Positions 12,179 through 22,701 of a DNA stretch of 64,000 nucleotides are shown here, one piece after another. This DNA comes from Mycogone perniciosa (taxonomy: Eukaryota > Ascomycota > Sordariomycetes > Hypocreales > Hypocreaceae). The DNA lies in the NCBI GenBank assembly GCA_025331125.1, contig JAOALB010000051.1, forward strand, positions 245,305 to 309,304. The letters run 5' to 3'. Position numbers and translations under genes: made by a program. Below the pieces are notes generated by a model, which was given only the letters and a program-made list of their open reading frames with translations, searched no databases and was not told the DNA's origin. Position 1 is the first letter of the stretch, and every line of letters begins with the position of its first letter.

Positions 12179-13966
12179 ATGTACTTCAACTTGCTGGCCG
12201 TTGCTGGCATTGCAGGGCTCGCCAGTGCTCTTCCGCAATCTACCTCCTCTGCTAGCTCTGCCGATGGTTGCAAATGCTTTCCTGGAGACAGCTGCTGGCC
12301 GAGCGCAGGCGACTGGGCCAAGTTCAATAAGACTGTTGATGGCCGATTGATTGCCACGGTGCCCTTGGGTTCGCCATGCCACGATCCCAGCTACAATGGA
12401 ACCAAGTGCCAGGAGCTCCGCAACGGATGGCTCTTCTCGCAGGTCCAGTAAGTGCGCCATATGCAGATCACTCCGTGATTGCGATCATCAAAGATCATCA
12501 CACCTAACTAAGACGCTGAAATTAGCATGGAATCGTCCTCCTCTGTCATGGCGCCCTTGTTCGCCAACCAGAGCTGTGATCCCTTCCAGCCGAAGACATC
12601 ATCCTGCACGCTCGGCAACTATGTACGGTACGCTGTCAATGTCTCGAGTCCCGCGCACATCGCCACGACTCTCAAGTTTGCCGACAAGTACAACATCCGC
12701 TTCGTCATTCGAAACACCGGTCACGACTACAATGGCCGTTCAACTGGTGCTGGCGCCCTTTCCGTCTGGACGCATCACCTGAAGCAGACACAGGTCTTGG
12801 ACTGGAAGGACAAGTTCTACACGGGCAAGGCGCTCAAGATTGGCGCTGGTATCCAGGGCTTCGAGGCTCTCAGTGCTGCTCATGCCGCTGGCCTTGTTGT
12901 AGTGACGGGAGAATGTCCCACTGTTGGCCTTGCCGGAGGCTACGTTCAGGGCGGCGGTCACTCTGCTTTGAGCACCAAGTTCGGCCTGGCAGCCGACAAT
13001 GCTCTCTCATATGATGTTGTTACCCCCCAGGGGAAACTTGTTACCGCCACACGCTCTCAGAATAGCGACCTTTACTGGGCTTTGAGTGGAGGAGGCGGTG
13101 GTAACTATGGAGTTGTTGTCTCCATGGTTGTCCGGGCTCATCCTGAGGCGATGGTCAGCGGTGCCAAGTTTGCTGTCGACACTACCAAGCTCGGCCGCGA
13201 TGTCCTTTACCGGGTCGTTGATGCCTTCCACACTGCTCTCCCGAAGATTGTCGATTCCGGCGTCATGATCATCTACTTCTTTGGTGACGGCTTCCTCCAG
13301 GTCCCTGCTATGACGGCTTATAACAAGACCCAGGCTGAGACTGAGGCAATCCTCCGACCATTGACCACAGCCCTCGCCGCTCTTGGCATCACTCTCAAAC
13401 CCACCTTTACTGAATACCCCAGCTACTACCAGCATTACGACCACTATTGGGGTCCGTTCCCAGCAGGAAATATCCAAGTGGGAACAAGTCTTTTTGGCGG
13501 CCGGTTGCTTTCCCGCTCCGTCCTCCCGCGTTTCTCTCCAACGGCTCGTAAGCTGGTGGACATGGGAGTAACATTCATTGGCGTCGGCTTGAACGTCTCG
13601 CATTATGGCGGAGATGGCGCCAATGCCGTGCTTCCGCAATGGCGCGACTCGATTGTGCAAGTCTCTCTCACTCTGCCTTGGAGCTTCGATGCGCCGTTCC
13701 AAGACATGGTTGCCACGCAAGCCAGGATCACCAATGAAATTCAGCCTGTGATTGAGGCTGCGACTCCAGGAGGTGGTGCTTATATGAACGAGGCAGACTT
13801 TCAGCAGCGCGACTTCCAGAACACCTTCTTTGGCGTCAACTACAACAAACTGTTGACAATCAAGAAGAAGTACGACCCCAAGGGGCTGTTGTACGCGACT
13901 GCTGCGGTTGGAAGCGAGGCATGGACCGTTCGCAACGATGGCCGGATATGTAGGACGAGGAAATGA
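12179..13966 (+). CDS. Secreted FAD-linked oxidoreductase, berberine-bridge type
   Basis: Two exons (12179-12447 and 12526-13966; intron 78 bp with CTAACTAAG branch) encode 569 residues. Residues 1-18 look like a cleavable signal peptide (hydrophobic core ending ASALP). The PCMH-type FAD domain spans about 120-300. A C-terminal BBE domain ends in NYNKLLTIKKKYDPKGLLY. His156 in RNTGHDYNG and Cys220 in GECPTVG are placed like the two flavin-attachment residues of berberine-bridge enzymes, so a bicovalent FAD is predicted. Several N-glycosylation sequons (for example NQS, NVS, NKT) fit secretion. Such enzymes oxidise alcohols, sugars or metabolite rings with O2, releasing H2O2; the substrate here is unknown. 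The next gene in the same orientation is an Ara2-like dehydrogenase, but a shared pathway is only a guess. Confidence 0.93.
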
Positions 13967-14672
13967 ACCAGGGCGAATTCACGCGGGTGGTTTGCATAGA
14001 TTTGTTTCGTAAAGAAGCATCATGATCATGATGTCGTGATGATCGCTTTCATTGGGAAAGCTTTGATACCAGTTATGAGACTCGATAGAGGCCATTTATG
14101 AGATAAAGACAATGATATTGATATTGTATACATAAATAATAAGCGGTGCTGGTCTAGTTAGTCCATGTGGAGGTTATGCGATCCGCACCTTAAGTTGCGG
14201 CATTGTGATGGCATCATCTGTCGTCATCAGGTGCGTCAATGCGCTTCATCCGTCGGTTATCTTATTAGTTGTACTTCGTAGTTTGTCCATATTTACCAAT
14301 GGATATTGAGGAGATGATGGATCTTGTCATACGAAGTACAGCCTCTTCCTACGGCTGAAACGGCTATTTCGCATCTCAATGCCATAATCGACGACGGCAA
14401 AATGACTGTGTCCAGAGAAAATATATGCGACGGGAATTTCCAGAACTAGATGCTTCGCCTGTTATCGCTATCGCCAGATCTGACAGCCAACCCAGAAATT
14501 TTCCGCTGTCTCCGCTATCACCCGAATATGCACCCGCGTAATAATAGTAGTAATAGTACTAATCTGCTTCACGCCATTCTCGCCCATATAATAACAATGC
14601 GATACTCTTTTCCTAACGCCATGTCTTCTATCGATATCCTCAGCTGACGACTTGAGAAGCCGCAGAGTCACG
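13967..14672. other. Spacer before the Ara2-like gene
   Basis: This 0.7 kb lies between two + strand genes. It should contain the oxidoreductase terminator and the promoter of the next gene. I see no additional gene; it is moderately AT-rich with an ATGATGATG-like stretch near 14020. Confidence 0.5.
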
Positions 14673-15842
14673 ATGAGTGTCTCGCGAAAGCCGTTGTCCC
14701 AAGTCCTGCCTCCCCTGATCCTGGGGACAGCCACCTTCAATGTCCAGTACCACCCAGATCCGTCGCATATGCCATACGTCGATATCGTCCGAAGAGCTCT
14801 TGAGCACGGAATCAATGCATTCGATACATCACCATACTATGGCCCCTCGGAGATCCTCCTAGGCGCAGCACTGCGACAGTTGACTCCGCCTCCGCCTCGA
14901 GAGGGATATTTTCTAGTCACGAAGGCTGGTCGGATCAAGGTCGACGAGTTTGACTACTCTCCGGCCTGGGTTCGATACAGCGTCTGCCGCAGCCTGGAGC
15001 GCTTGGGGACACGGTACTTGGATCTCGTGTATATGCATGATGTCGAGTTCGTCTCTCCTGGCGAGGTTCTCGAGGCTGTGAAGGAGCTTCGACGTCTGCG
15101 CGATCGAGGTCTCGTTCGCTACGTTGGCATCAGCGGCTACCCGGTAGAAGTTCTCGCGTCGCTGTCGGAAATGATATTGCGTGAAACCGGCGAGCCGCTG
15201 GACGCTGTCCTCTCTTATGGAAACTTCTGCGTACAGAACACCCGGTTAGGACGACCGGATCTTCTCGAGCGGTTTCGCGCTGCGAGGGTCGAGTGTCTAC
15301 CGAATGCCAGCATGCTCAATATGGGCCTCTTAACAACTAGAGGTGCCGATAATGGGCCCATGGCATCCTGGCACCCAGCACCGCCGGGTCTTCGCAAGGC
15401 CTGCAACGATCTGTCATTGATTGCCAAGGCGAACGGGGAGCAGCTGGAAGAGGTGGCTATCCGATGGGCTCTGGAAAACTGGGCCCGAGTCGGCGCAGCC
15501 TTTGGAACAACTGCATATGCTGGTGCAGGTCCTCGCATCGGCGCCAGCGTCATGGGCGTGACAGCGGTGGCAGAACTTGATGAGACATGGAATCTGTGGA
15601 AAAGTGTCGTTGGGTTGTCCAGCGGCACGGGCGATGAGGCGGCGGTCCAGAGGAGAGACAAGATTGCACGACTTGTCAAGGATGAGATGTGGCCTAGATT
15701 AGCGGCATGGAAGGACTACTCTTGGGAGAGTGGTGGAGAGAAATTCATCAATACCAGGGAGACCCCTGGTGTCATACCCAAGGATGAAGTGGCGGAACGA
15801 TGGGGTTTGATACCCGCTGGAGCCATTGTCCCCAAGCTCTGA
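14673..15842 (+). CDS. ARA2: D-arabinose 1-dehydrogenase-like aldo/keto reductase
   Basis: This is an intronless 389-residue aldo/keto reductase. The family tetrad is visible: Asp and Tyr in AFDTSPYYGPSE, Lys in FLVTKAGR, and His in LDLVYMHDVEF. The order and spacing match the Ara2/L-galactose-dehydrogenase branch. In yeast Ara2 uses NAD+ to oxidise D-arabinose to the lactone, the penultimate step towards D-erythroascorbate. The protein is about 50 residues longer than yeast Ara2, mainly at the C terminus (KDYSWESGGEKF and after), a length common in filamentous fungi by my recollection. I chose the ATG at 14673; an in-frame TTG seven codons upstream is not a likely start. A typical arabinono-lactone oxidase is not in the window. 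Confidence 0.88.
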   Translation: MSVSRKPLSQVLPPLILGTATFNVQYHPDPSHMPYVDIVRRALEHGINAFDTSPYYGPSEILLGAALRQLTPPPPREGYFLVTKAGRIKVDEFDYSPAWVRYSVCRSLERLGTRYLDLVYMHDVEFVSPGEVLEAVKELRRLRDRGLVRYVGISGYPVEVLASLSEMILRETGEPLDAVLSYGNFCVQNTRLGRPDLLERFRAARVECLPNASMLNMGLLTTRGADNGPMASWHPAPPGLRKACNDLSLIAKANGEQLEEVAIRWALENWARVGAAFGTTAYAGAGPRIGASVMGVTAVAELDETWNLWKSVVGLSSGTGDEAAVQRRDKIARLVKDEMWPRLAAWKDYSWESGGEKFINTRETPGVIPKDEVAERWGLIPAGAIVPKL

Positions 15843-16275
15843 TGCATATGTATGGCGAGTTTATGATGTTCCTAGGTTACGAGAGCTCTAACGATATGAT
15901 GCATAGAGTCGATATGCAGATTTCTGGGTATGAGGCTACAAGATTAAAGTAGAGCAATGGACTGTAGAGCTTCTTGACGTATCTTGCATTCAATACAATA
16001 TGTCGACCATATGCCAGTAGTAGGCTCAACTCCAGCCATCAGTGTACAATTTATTGTTTCGTTAATAATGGAAACCTCCATGTAGTAATTCAACATTAGG
16101 AAGGACCAAAAGAAAACCTGACTCGAATTTCGCAAAGTTGTTACTCTATAATGTAGGGTAGCATATATATCGGGTTACATAATCAAGCGTATGATTCTAG
16201 CTTGACCTTGCGCCAGCATGCGAAACAGCTTCAGATTCCACGACCAAAAGATCCTTTCAAAACTCTCAGCACTTC
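15843..16275. other. Spacer before ARP6
   Basis: A 433-bp AT-leaning spacer between Ara2-like and ARP6 genes. No gene is seen. Confidence 0.5.
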
Positions 16276-17665
16276 ATGGCGGGTCGCAAATCCAAAGCTG
16301 CAGTTCCGGCTCGACCCCAGAACACCCTCATCATCGACAATGGCGCCTGGACGCTGAAGGCTGGACTCGTCTACGGGGGAACGATCGACGAGCCTCGCGT
16401 TATCCCGAACTGCATTGCGCGAGACCGCACAAAGAAGATATACGTTGCGTCGGACCTTGAGAAATGCCGAGACTATAGCGAGATTCAATTCCGTCGGCCG
16501 GTCGAGAAGGGCTACCTTGTCAACTGGGAGGCGCAGAAGGAGATTTGGGACCACGAGTTCTTCGACGACAAGGCACCGCTGAAATGTGATCCCGGCGAGA
16601 CGCGATTGATACTCACGGAGCAATCGAATGCGCTGCCGGTGCTGCAGACGAACTGTGACCAAATAGTGTTCGAGGAGTATGGGTTTTCGAGCTACTATAG
16701 AGGCATTGGTATGGTGAGGTCCGTGGTGGAGGATTGCGAACGAGGCTGACGCATTGTCAGGGTCAACATTCAATGCCTACCATGACCTGCAGAGCTTGTT
16801 TCGCACACCAAAAGACTCTGCTACCGTGTCGAATACGCCCGCCGAAATCATGCTGCTTGTCGACTCTGGCTACTCCCACACCACGGTTACGCCGCTCCTC
16901 CGCGGACAGCCCTTCCACTCAGCAATAAGGAGGGTTGATGTTGGCGGGAAGCTGTTAACAAACTACCTGGCCCGATTGATATCTCTTCGGCACTTCGATG
17001 TGCGGAACGAGTTGTATATTGTCAATGATATGAAGGAGGCGTCATGCTACGTCTCAGCCGACTTCAAAGGCAACCTGGAGCAAACTTGGAAAGGAACAAG
17101 GGGCGAGAAACGCGAAGATTATATATCAGGGGCCGGAATCGTCAAAGACTATGTGTTACCAGACTTCCACTCTACCCACAAGGGAGTCCTTCGTGATTAT
17201 GATCCAACGCGACACACCAAGGCAAGGAAGTTGGCTGCTGCTGCACAAACCGAGGAAGACGTTTTGACACTGCGAAACGAGCGTTTCACTGTCCCGGAGC
17301 TCGTTTTTCATCCATCTGATATCGGCATGCGACAGCCTGGTCTCGCAGATGTCATCCGACAATCCTTGTACGAGCTACCCATTGGCCTCTGGCCCGGTCT
17401 GCTCGCTAACATCGTGGTCGTTGGTGGGAACTCACTATTTGACGGGTTTATCCAAAGACTGCAGAAGGAACTCGTCCAACTCGTCCCGGATGACTGCGTC
17501 GTCCGCGTTGCTCGACCCGCCGATCCTGTCGCAAACACTTGGTATGGGGCTGCCAATATGGCAAATCATGTGAATATTGAGCGGGTGGCAGTCACCAAGC
17601 AAGAATACGAAGAACACGGCAGTGCGTGGGTGTCTCGGAGATTTGCAATGGGACTCTTGACCTGA
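16276..17665 (+). CDS. ARP6: Actin-related protein 6
   Basis: Two exons (16276-16708 and 16761-17665; 52-bp intron, donor GTATGG) give 445 residues, close to yeast Arp6 (438). It is a nuclear actin-related protein. In yeast it is a core subunit of the SWR1 complex that exchanges H2A for H2A.Z. The actin fold is visible: phosphate-binding LIIDNGAWTLKAGL near residue 20, the second phosphate loop LLVDSGYSHTTVTPL, and an adenosine-loop-like VVVGGNSLFDGF. The ARP6-specific FEEYGFSSYYRG followed by FNAYHD sits across the splice junction and fixes the intron. A GTGAGG alternative donor 5 bp downstream would break the frame. Bases before the start are AT-rich; no regulatory motif is evident. Confidence 0.95.
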
Positions 17666-18603
17666 AGGATTGCCGTGGAGATACGTGGCATCTTTCATGC
17701 ATATGTGACCTCCTTGCATGGTCGTGAATCAGGCAGCCTGGACCATAGATACGGCTGTCTGCTACGATTGGATTGATCAATCACCAGAGCCAGAGCGCAG
17801 CAGGCTCTCGCGAACTGCCGGAGACAAAAGCCTGCTGCCAAGGACGGCATTGATGCCCGACGGTCGGATATGACACGCACATCATGCATGTCTTGAGATC
17901 ATCAGATAAAGTCCTTAAATAACCAGCACTACGCAACGCCAATGCTTGGCAAAGCCAGAGAGCCGGAGGATCATTGGACCCCCAAAGTAGGCATACCAAA
18001 GCCAACTTGTCGGTGAATACGGTGTCTGAGTTAGTTCAGGTGTATGAGAAGATCGACGGAGTTCCAGCTGAGGCGGTAGCCTGAATGGATGCCTGGAGCC
18101 TAGCTTCCATCGGTTGGGCTAATACGAGGTCAAATGAAAAAGAGAGACTCGAGAAGAGATTCGATTCTAGGCACTATCTAGAAAGAAAGGAGTAGCGATT
18201 TGAATACGAAGGGAGTCTAGATAACCCAAATGACACACCATCCTAGCTAAATCCAGCCCGTTCCAGCAATATCCAGCGATTTCCCACCGTGTTTCCGCGG
18301 TGAGCTCCTCATGGATCTCGGACCTGCTGAGCTGTTGACCCAGACCAGCATCAGCGACACGCCATCTTCTCGGCATCTTTCAGCTCTTTGGGAATCATGA
18401 TGATATCTAGGTGTCGCCCGCCCATTCATTGGCATCGGAGTGTAGATTTTGGATGCGGATGGCTGTGTCTCCATTAACCACAGACACGCTTGCTAAACTT
18501 TTGTGTGATGTTGTTTTTCTGGAACTATTCGCTGTTTTGATTCAAGACTCGCGTAACAATATGAGAGTGGTGAGATTTTTCTAGTCGGAGACGCATATGC
18601 GTC
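17666..18603. other. Convergent 3' spacer
   Basis: This 0.94-kb stretch lies between the stop codons of ARP6 (+) and the F-box gene (-). No coding frame with supporting features is present. Confidence 0.5.
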
Positions 18604-20548
18604 TTAGAGACGTCCGAGTCCGCGGCCGCGGGAAACACACCCTATCAAAACGGTCAGCACTGATTCTGACGGATGACTAACATCTCGGTTGTCACGGGGT
18701 TCATACAATCGCACTAAGTTCCTGTTAGCATTCTCTGTGATGTACTGGACAGTCCGTGTCGATACTTACATGTGTCATGGATGATCCCTCGTTGTGGATG
18801 ATGCAGTATCCAGCGCAGCACTTCCTGCACACTCGTTGGGTACGGTTGATACAGGTGTCGCACTGGGATGCCATGTTAGTGAAATCATATGACAAGGAGA
18901 ACGGTGGGACGTACGTTATTACCGCACTCCCAGCAGCTCTTCGAAACCCGTGGCTATAGCGTGTAACATTCCAAGTCAGCCATTATTCTCATACTCAGGA
19001 TAGGGTGGACCGTGGCGATGGCACAACACCCTCCTCCTTGTCCGCAATCGCATCTAAGGGGAAACAAACGCTGCGTACAAATTCGAGAGGCTTCATCAAA
19101 ACCAGCTGCTTACAGCTAGCTAGCTCAAACAAGTCCTTCCCGCCTTTTTGCGTTCGCAGACTATTCGTCGTGGGCTGCCAACTCGATCTGAGTGGTGGTG
19201 CACGGCGGACAGAGGCCATTTCGTACCTTGACTTTCACAGTCGGGGCTTCGAGATCCAAGTTACCAAAGGAATTCACGGTTTCGTCGTCAACGACAACGA
19301 CTTGGTGAGCTCCGGGTCCCTGGCTGGGAAGCTGATAGCACGGCTCGCACCACCACTTCTGGCATCCCGTGCAGTACCGCTCCCGGATGCAATCCAGACA
19401 CCGAGGCACAAAGGAGCTACATGGCTCCTTGGGCATGGTGGCAGCACGAAGCGACGAGGACAACAGGGGTGGAGGTGTCAGCAGCGGAAGCGTCACGGCA
19501 GAGCCCGTGTCCGGGTGGACGAGACCCTCCGGAGCGTCTCCGCAATTATCACAAGCGGAGACGGCATACGTGGCCACTGCGGGGCGGCCGTCGGTCTGCA
19601 GGCCGCATGAGCCATAGCCAGGAGAGTTGCGATGGCGAGGGCCGTGGCAGAGGACGGCGTCGAAGGCGATGATGCCTTCACAGGCGAGCATGCAATTGAC
19701 CCACTCGTCTGCTATGGGACGGTTGATGATGGGGCCTTTCTTGGACCACCAGGCATCGCCCTCTCGCTGCAAAGAGCAGACAAGAGCATTCTGGCTCTTC
19801 TGGTTCCAACCAGTGCTGATGGATGTCTCGGATGGAGCGGACTGTTGCGTTGCAGGGACAACGGCGTCCTTGGAACCGAAGACATAGAGTGCCTTGAGCC
19901 TCGGAGAACCCTTGGGGCGAGTGTTGCGGCAGGCATACTGTAAAGTCTGGCGCAGCTTGCCCTGGTTGAGGTTCTTGACGTCGCGGATGGATAGGATGCG
20001 GACGTTGAAGGCAGGGTCGTTGATGATATCATGACAGAGCTCTGCGGTCACGGAGAGACCATCAAGAATGAGGGTTTGAACATTTTGGAGAATGTTTTGT
20101 CGCTTGAGGGTGGAAAAGATGCCCCTCAGCGGTCCAGAGTAGAAGCTATCAAATGTTAGTACATGTACGGAGAATGATTCTGAATGTAGAAAGTCAAGGC
20201 CGTGTGCTGCACTCACTCATCTTCAGTCAAGTTCTCATCTAGCTGAACATTACGCCAGACTTCGCCGCCATGATCGATTCTGGCAATGTCAAACTGAAGA
20301 GCCTTGACTTGGGTGAGGTCAAGGTGGCGGAAGACTCCTGGGGTTTCGAAGAGGAGGGCTCGGAATGCTCGGCTTGTGGCAGCAAGGCGGAGGAGACTCG
20401 AGATGGGCAGATAGGGAACAGTATGGCTTAGGATAAGAGAGTTATGAAGAGTATCATAGAGGGTGGTTGCTGGTGGCTCCGTCACCGTCGTCGCCAACAA
20501 TGTGTGGAGGTCTTCACGCGTTTGGCCGTCGACGGTAGCTAGGCTCAT
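18604..20548 (-). CDS. F-box protein with Cys-rich C terminus, microexon
   Basis: My model has six minus-strand exons: 20548-20217, 20145-19227, 18953-18915, 18862-18770, 18713-18707 and 18641-18604, giving 475 residues. An F-box-like segment lies at about residues 35-75 (PYLPISSLLRLAATSRAFRALL), suggesting an SCF ubiquitin-ligase substrate adaptor. The middle has weak leucine-rich character. The C terminus is a Cys-rich module: CDNC, CLDC, CTGC, then CWECGNNCDTC, CRKCCAGYC, HNEGSS and finally CDWC-VSRGRGLGRL. The CDW codon triplet is completed only if a 7-nt exon (18713-18707) is spliced between two introns with good branch sites. The intron 19226-18954 is long (273 bp), and its donor AAG|GTACGA is the only phase-compatible one near the end of the open frame, so that junction is the least certain. 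The substrate is unknown. Confidence 0.8.
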
Positions 20549-22701
20549 GTCAGGCTGCCAGGACCAGGGGAAAAAAGAACAAAACTTCGCGGGCGAGAGA
20601 TGAGTCGTCGCAGGCGAGGCAAATTATTAGCCTGGAATTGAGTGTCAAGTCAATAGCTGGGGCGTCGTCGCCAACAAGAGCCAAGGGTGAAAGGAATGTA
20701 TGAGATAATATACGAGGTGCTGTCCCCTTTGTGTTTGTAATCGGTTGCAGGGCCTTGAACTCTTCAATGAAAAAAAAGAATTAAGAAGAAAAAGGCTTAG
20801 ATGAAAGTAAACTGTCAGGTGGTGATGGATGAATATGTATGTGATGGGAGGCGATCTGATATAGTTGGACTGCTTCAGGTATCCTGGTCCTTATCTCCGT
20901 CCTAAGGCATTTGCACACTGCACGCACGTCTGCACAACCTTGTTAAGAAGCTGTGAGACAGTCTCAGATTACACGTCGCCGCTCCTGCGGGAGAAATGCT
21001 TCGCTGAGACCAAGACGTCAAGGGGATTGGATGAGTTGGGGCGGTCTGTCCAGGTTGTGTATCGCTTGGTTATGGACGCATGGAGCAAGAAGTGGTCGAG
21101 GCTTGCTATATCATGGAACATACTCGTACGAGCAGCACTTCGTACATGCACTAATACTGCGACTACTACGGAGTACCAGTAATACTACTACGACTCATAA
21201 AGAACACACACACACAGCACAGTACGGAGTAATTAACACTGCCCGTACCAAAAGCAGAGGCGGTCTCGGCGCCCAAGCTATCAAAAGGTTGGCTGAGACA
21301 GGGCAATCTTAGACTAAAACCTCCTTATCTGGCACAGTGGCTGATTCTGGTAGGGGGCTCTGGCCTTGGGAATCACCCCCCTTGTCTGTCATCGGTTATT
21401 TTTTTTTCTATAGCGCCAATGGCGGCTGAAGATGCTGCCACGCATCGGGAAGCGAGGGCCGTGAGGAGATGAGATGAGGCGCTGCGAGATGGGCCATCTT
21501 GAGGTGGAGGGATCCCTGCAACGAATGGGCAGCCTCGACGTAATGGGCTTATGTACCACCTCTTTGCAGGCATGACATGCCATAGCATGTAACGTCTCTC
21601 ATGTTCGTCATCTCCCCATCACCAACAGGACCCCGGTCTGGGGAAAAGAAGATGGATACATACGAGTACGAGGACGGCAATGGCTTTAATTACATGTAAT
21701 AAATACTACTACTGTGTACTTCGTACCTGTCACTCCGAGTAATATGCCGGAATATAATACGAGTGATATATGATAGAACCACCAAAGTCGTCCATATTAC
21801 TGCTACGCTGGCTACGAAGGCGTTGAATCCCCTCAGTTGTGGTGGTACTACGAATCAACGGAGTATTACTAGTACAGAGTAATTAAATACGCCGTAGATA
21901 TCATGTATCTATTAGTCGTTCTTGTTAGTAGTAGTATTGTTCATTAATATTACTACGAGCACTAACTTGTAATCCGTGTGTACGTCGTATGTAGTAGCCT
22001 AAACGCTTCCTTTTCCCAGGCCGTTCTGCACACGCTGTTTGATCCGCTCGTTTATCCAGCTCCCTGCTTCTGCCCCATCTGGCGTCATCGGTCGGGGCGG
22101 AATCCGGGGAACAGACGCCGCCGAAGAGAAGAGATCGCGGCGTGGGGGCACCTCCAAAAGGCTCCATTCACACCCACCCCGGAGGTATTGCGGCGTTCCT
22201 TGCTTTGGGGAGTTTGGGGGTCTGCAGGATGGCTGGTGGCATGGATATCAGATACTACTACTGAGAGTATCGTCAAGCAATGTTCCCTCCACCTACCTCT
22301 TGTCTCGTCGCACTGCATTCGAAGTGAAGGGAAAATTGCTCTTACTCTGTATTACTCCGTACGAAGTAGTGGTCGTCAATCAGATATCAAGACTCAATAA
22401 ATATTCTAAGTGTCACGTGAAGATACACATGTGGTGCCTGGATTGTGACGTGATGGAACGCCACAGGGTGCGCTGACTGATCACGAATGCCCCTCCATAA
22501 GCTTCCATACGCGTCTTTGCTGCCTTCGTGATGCCATGGAAATGGTTGCACTGAAATTGTAAGAGATGGAATCTTCCATTCGAACAGCAAACATTCGTGG
22601 CTCCTTTGCTGTCTCAGCGTTATCCTCAATATCATACCCGCCCGTCATCCCAACACCCTGCAACAGCGTTTGACGCAACAGAATCGCCCACAGTCAGCGC
22701 C
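20549..22701. other. Divergent intergenic region rich in TAC repeats
   Basis: This 2.15-kb spacer separates the divergent F-box (-) and UFD1-like (+) genes. It has no credible gene. It contains three exact TACTCCGTA/TACGGAGTA motifs (21167, 21223, 22353), a short CA tract near 21205 and many TACTAC/GTAGTA triplets around 21670-21990. Confidence 0.5.

Noticed and set aside
13007..13720. 237-codon antisense frame opposite the flavin oxidoreductase
   Set aside because: Shadow of a biased coding exon; no recognisable motif or splice partners.
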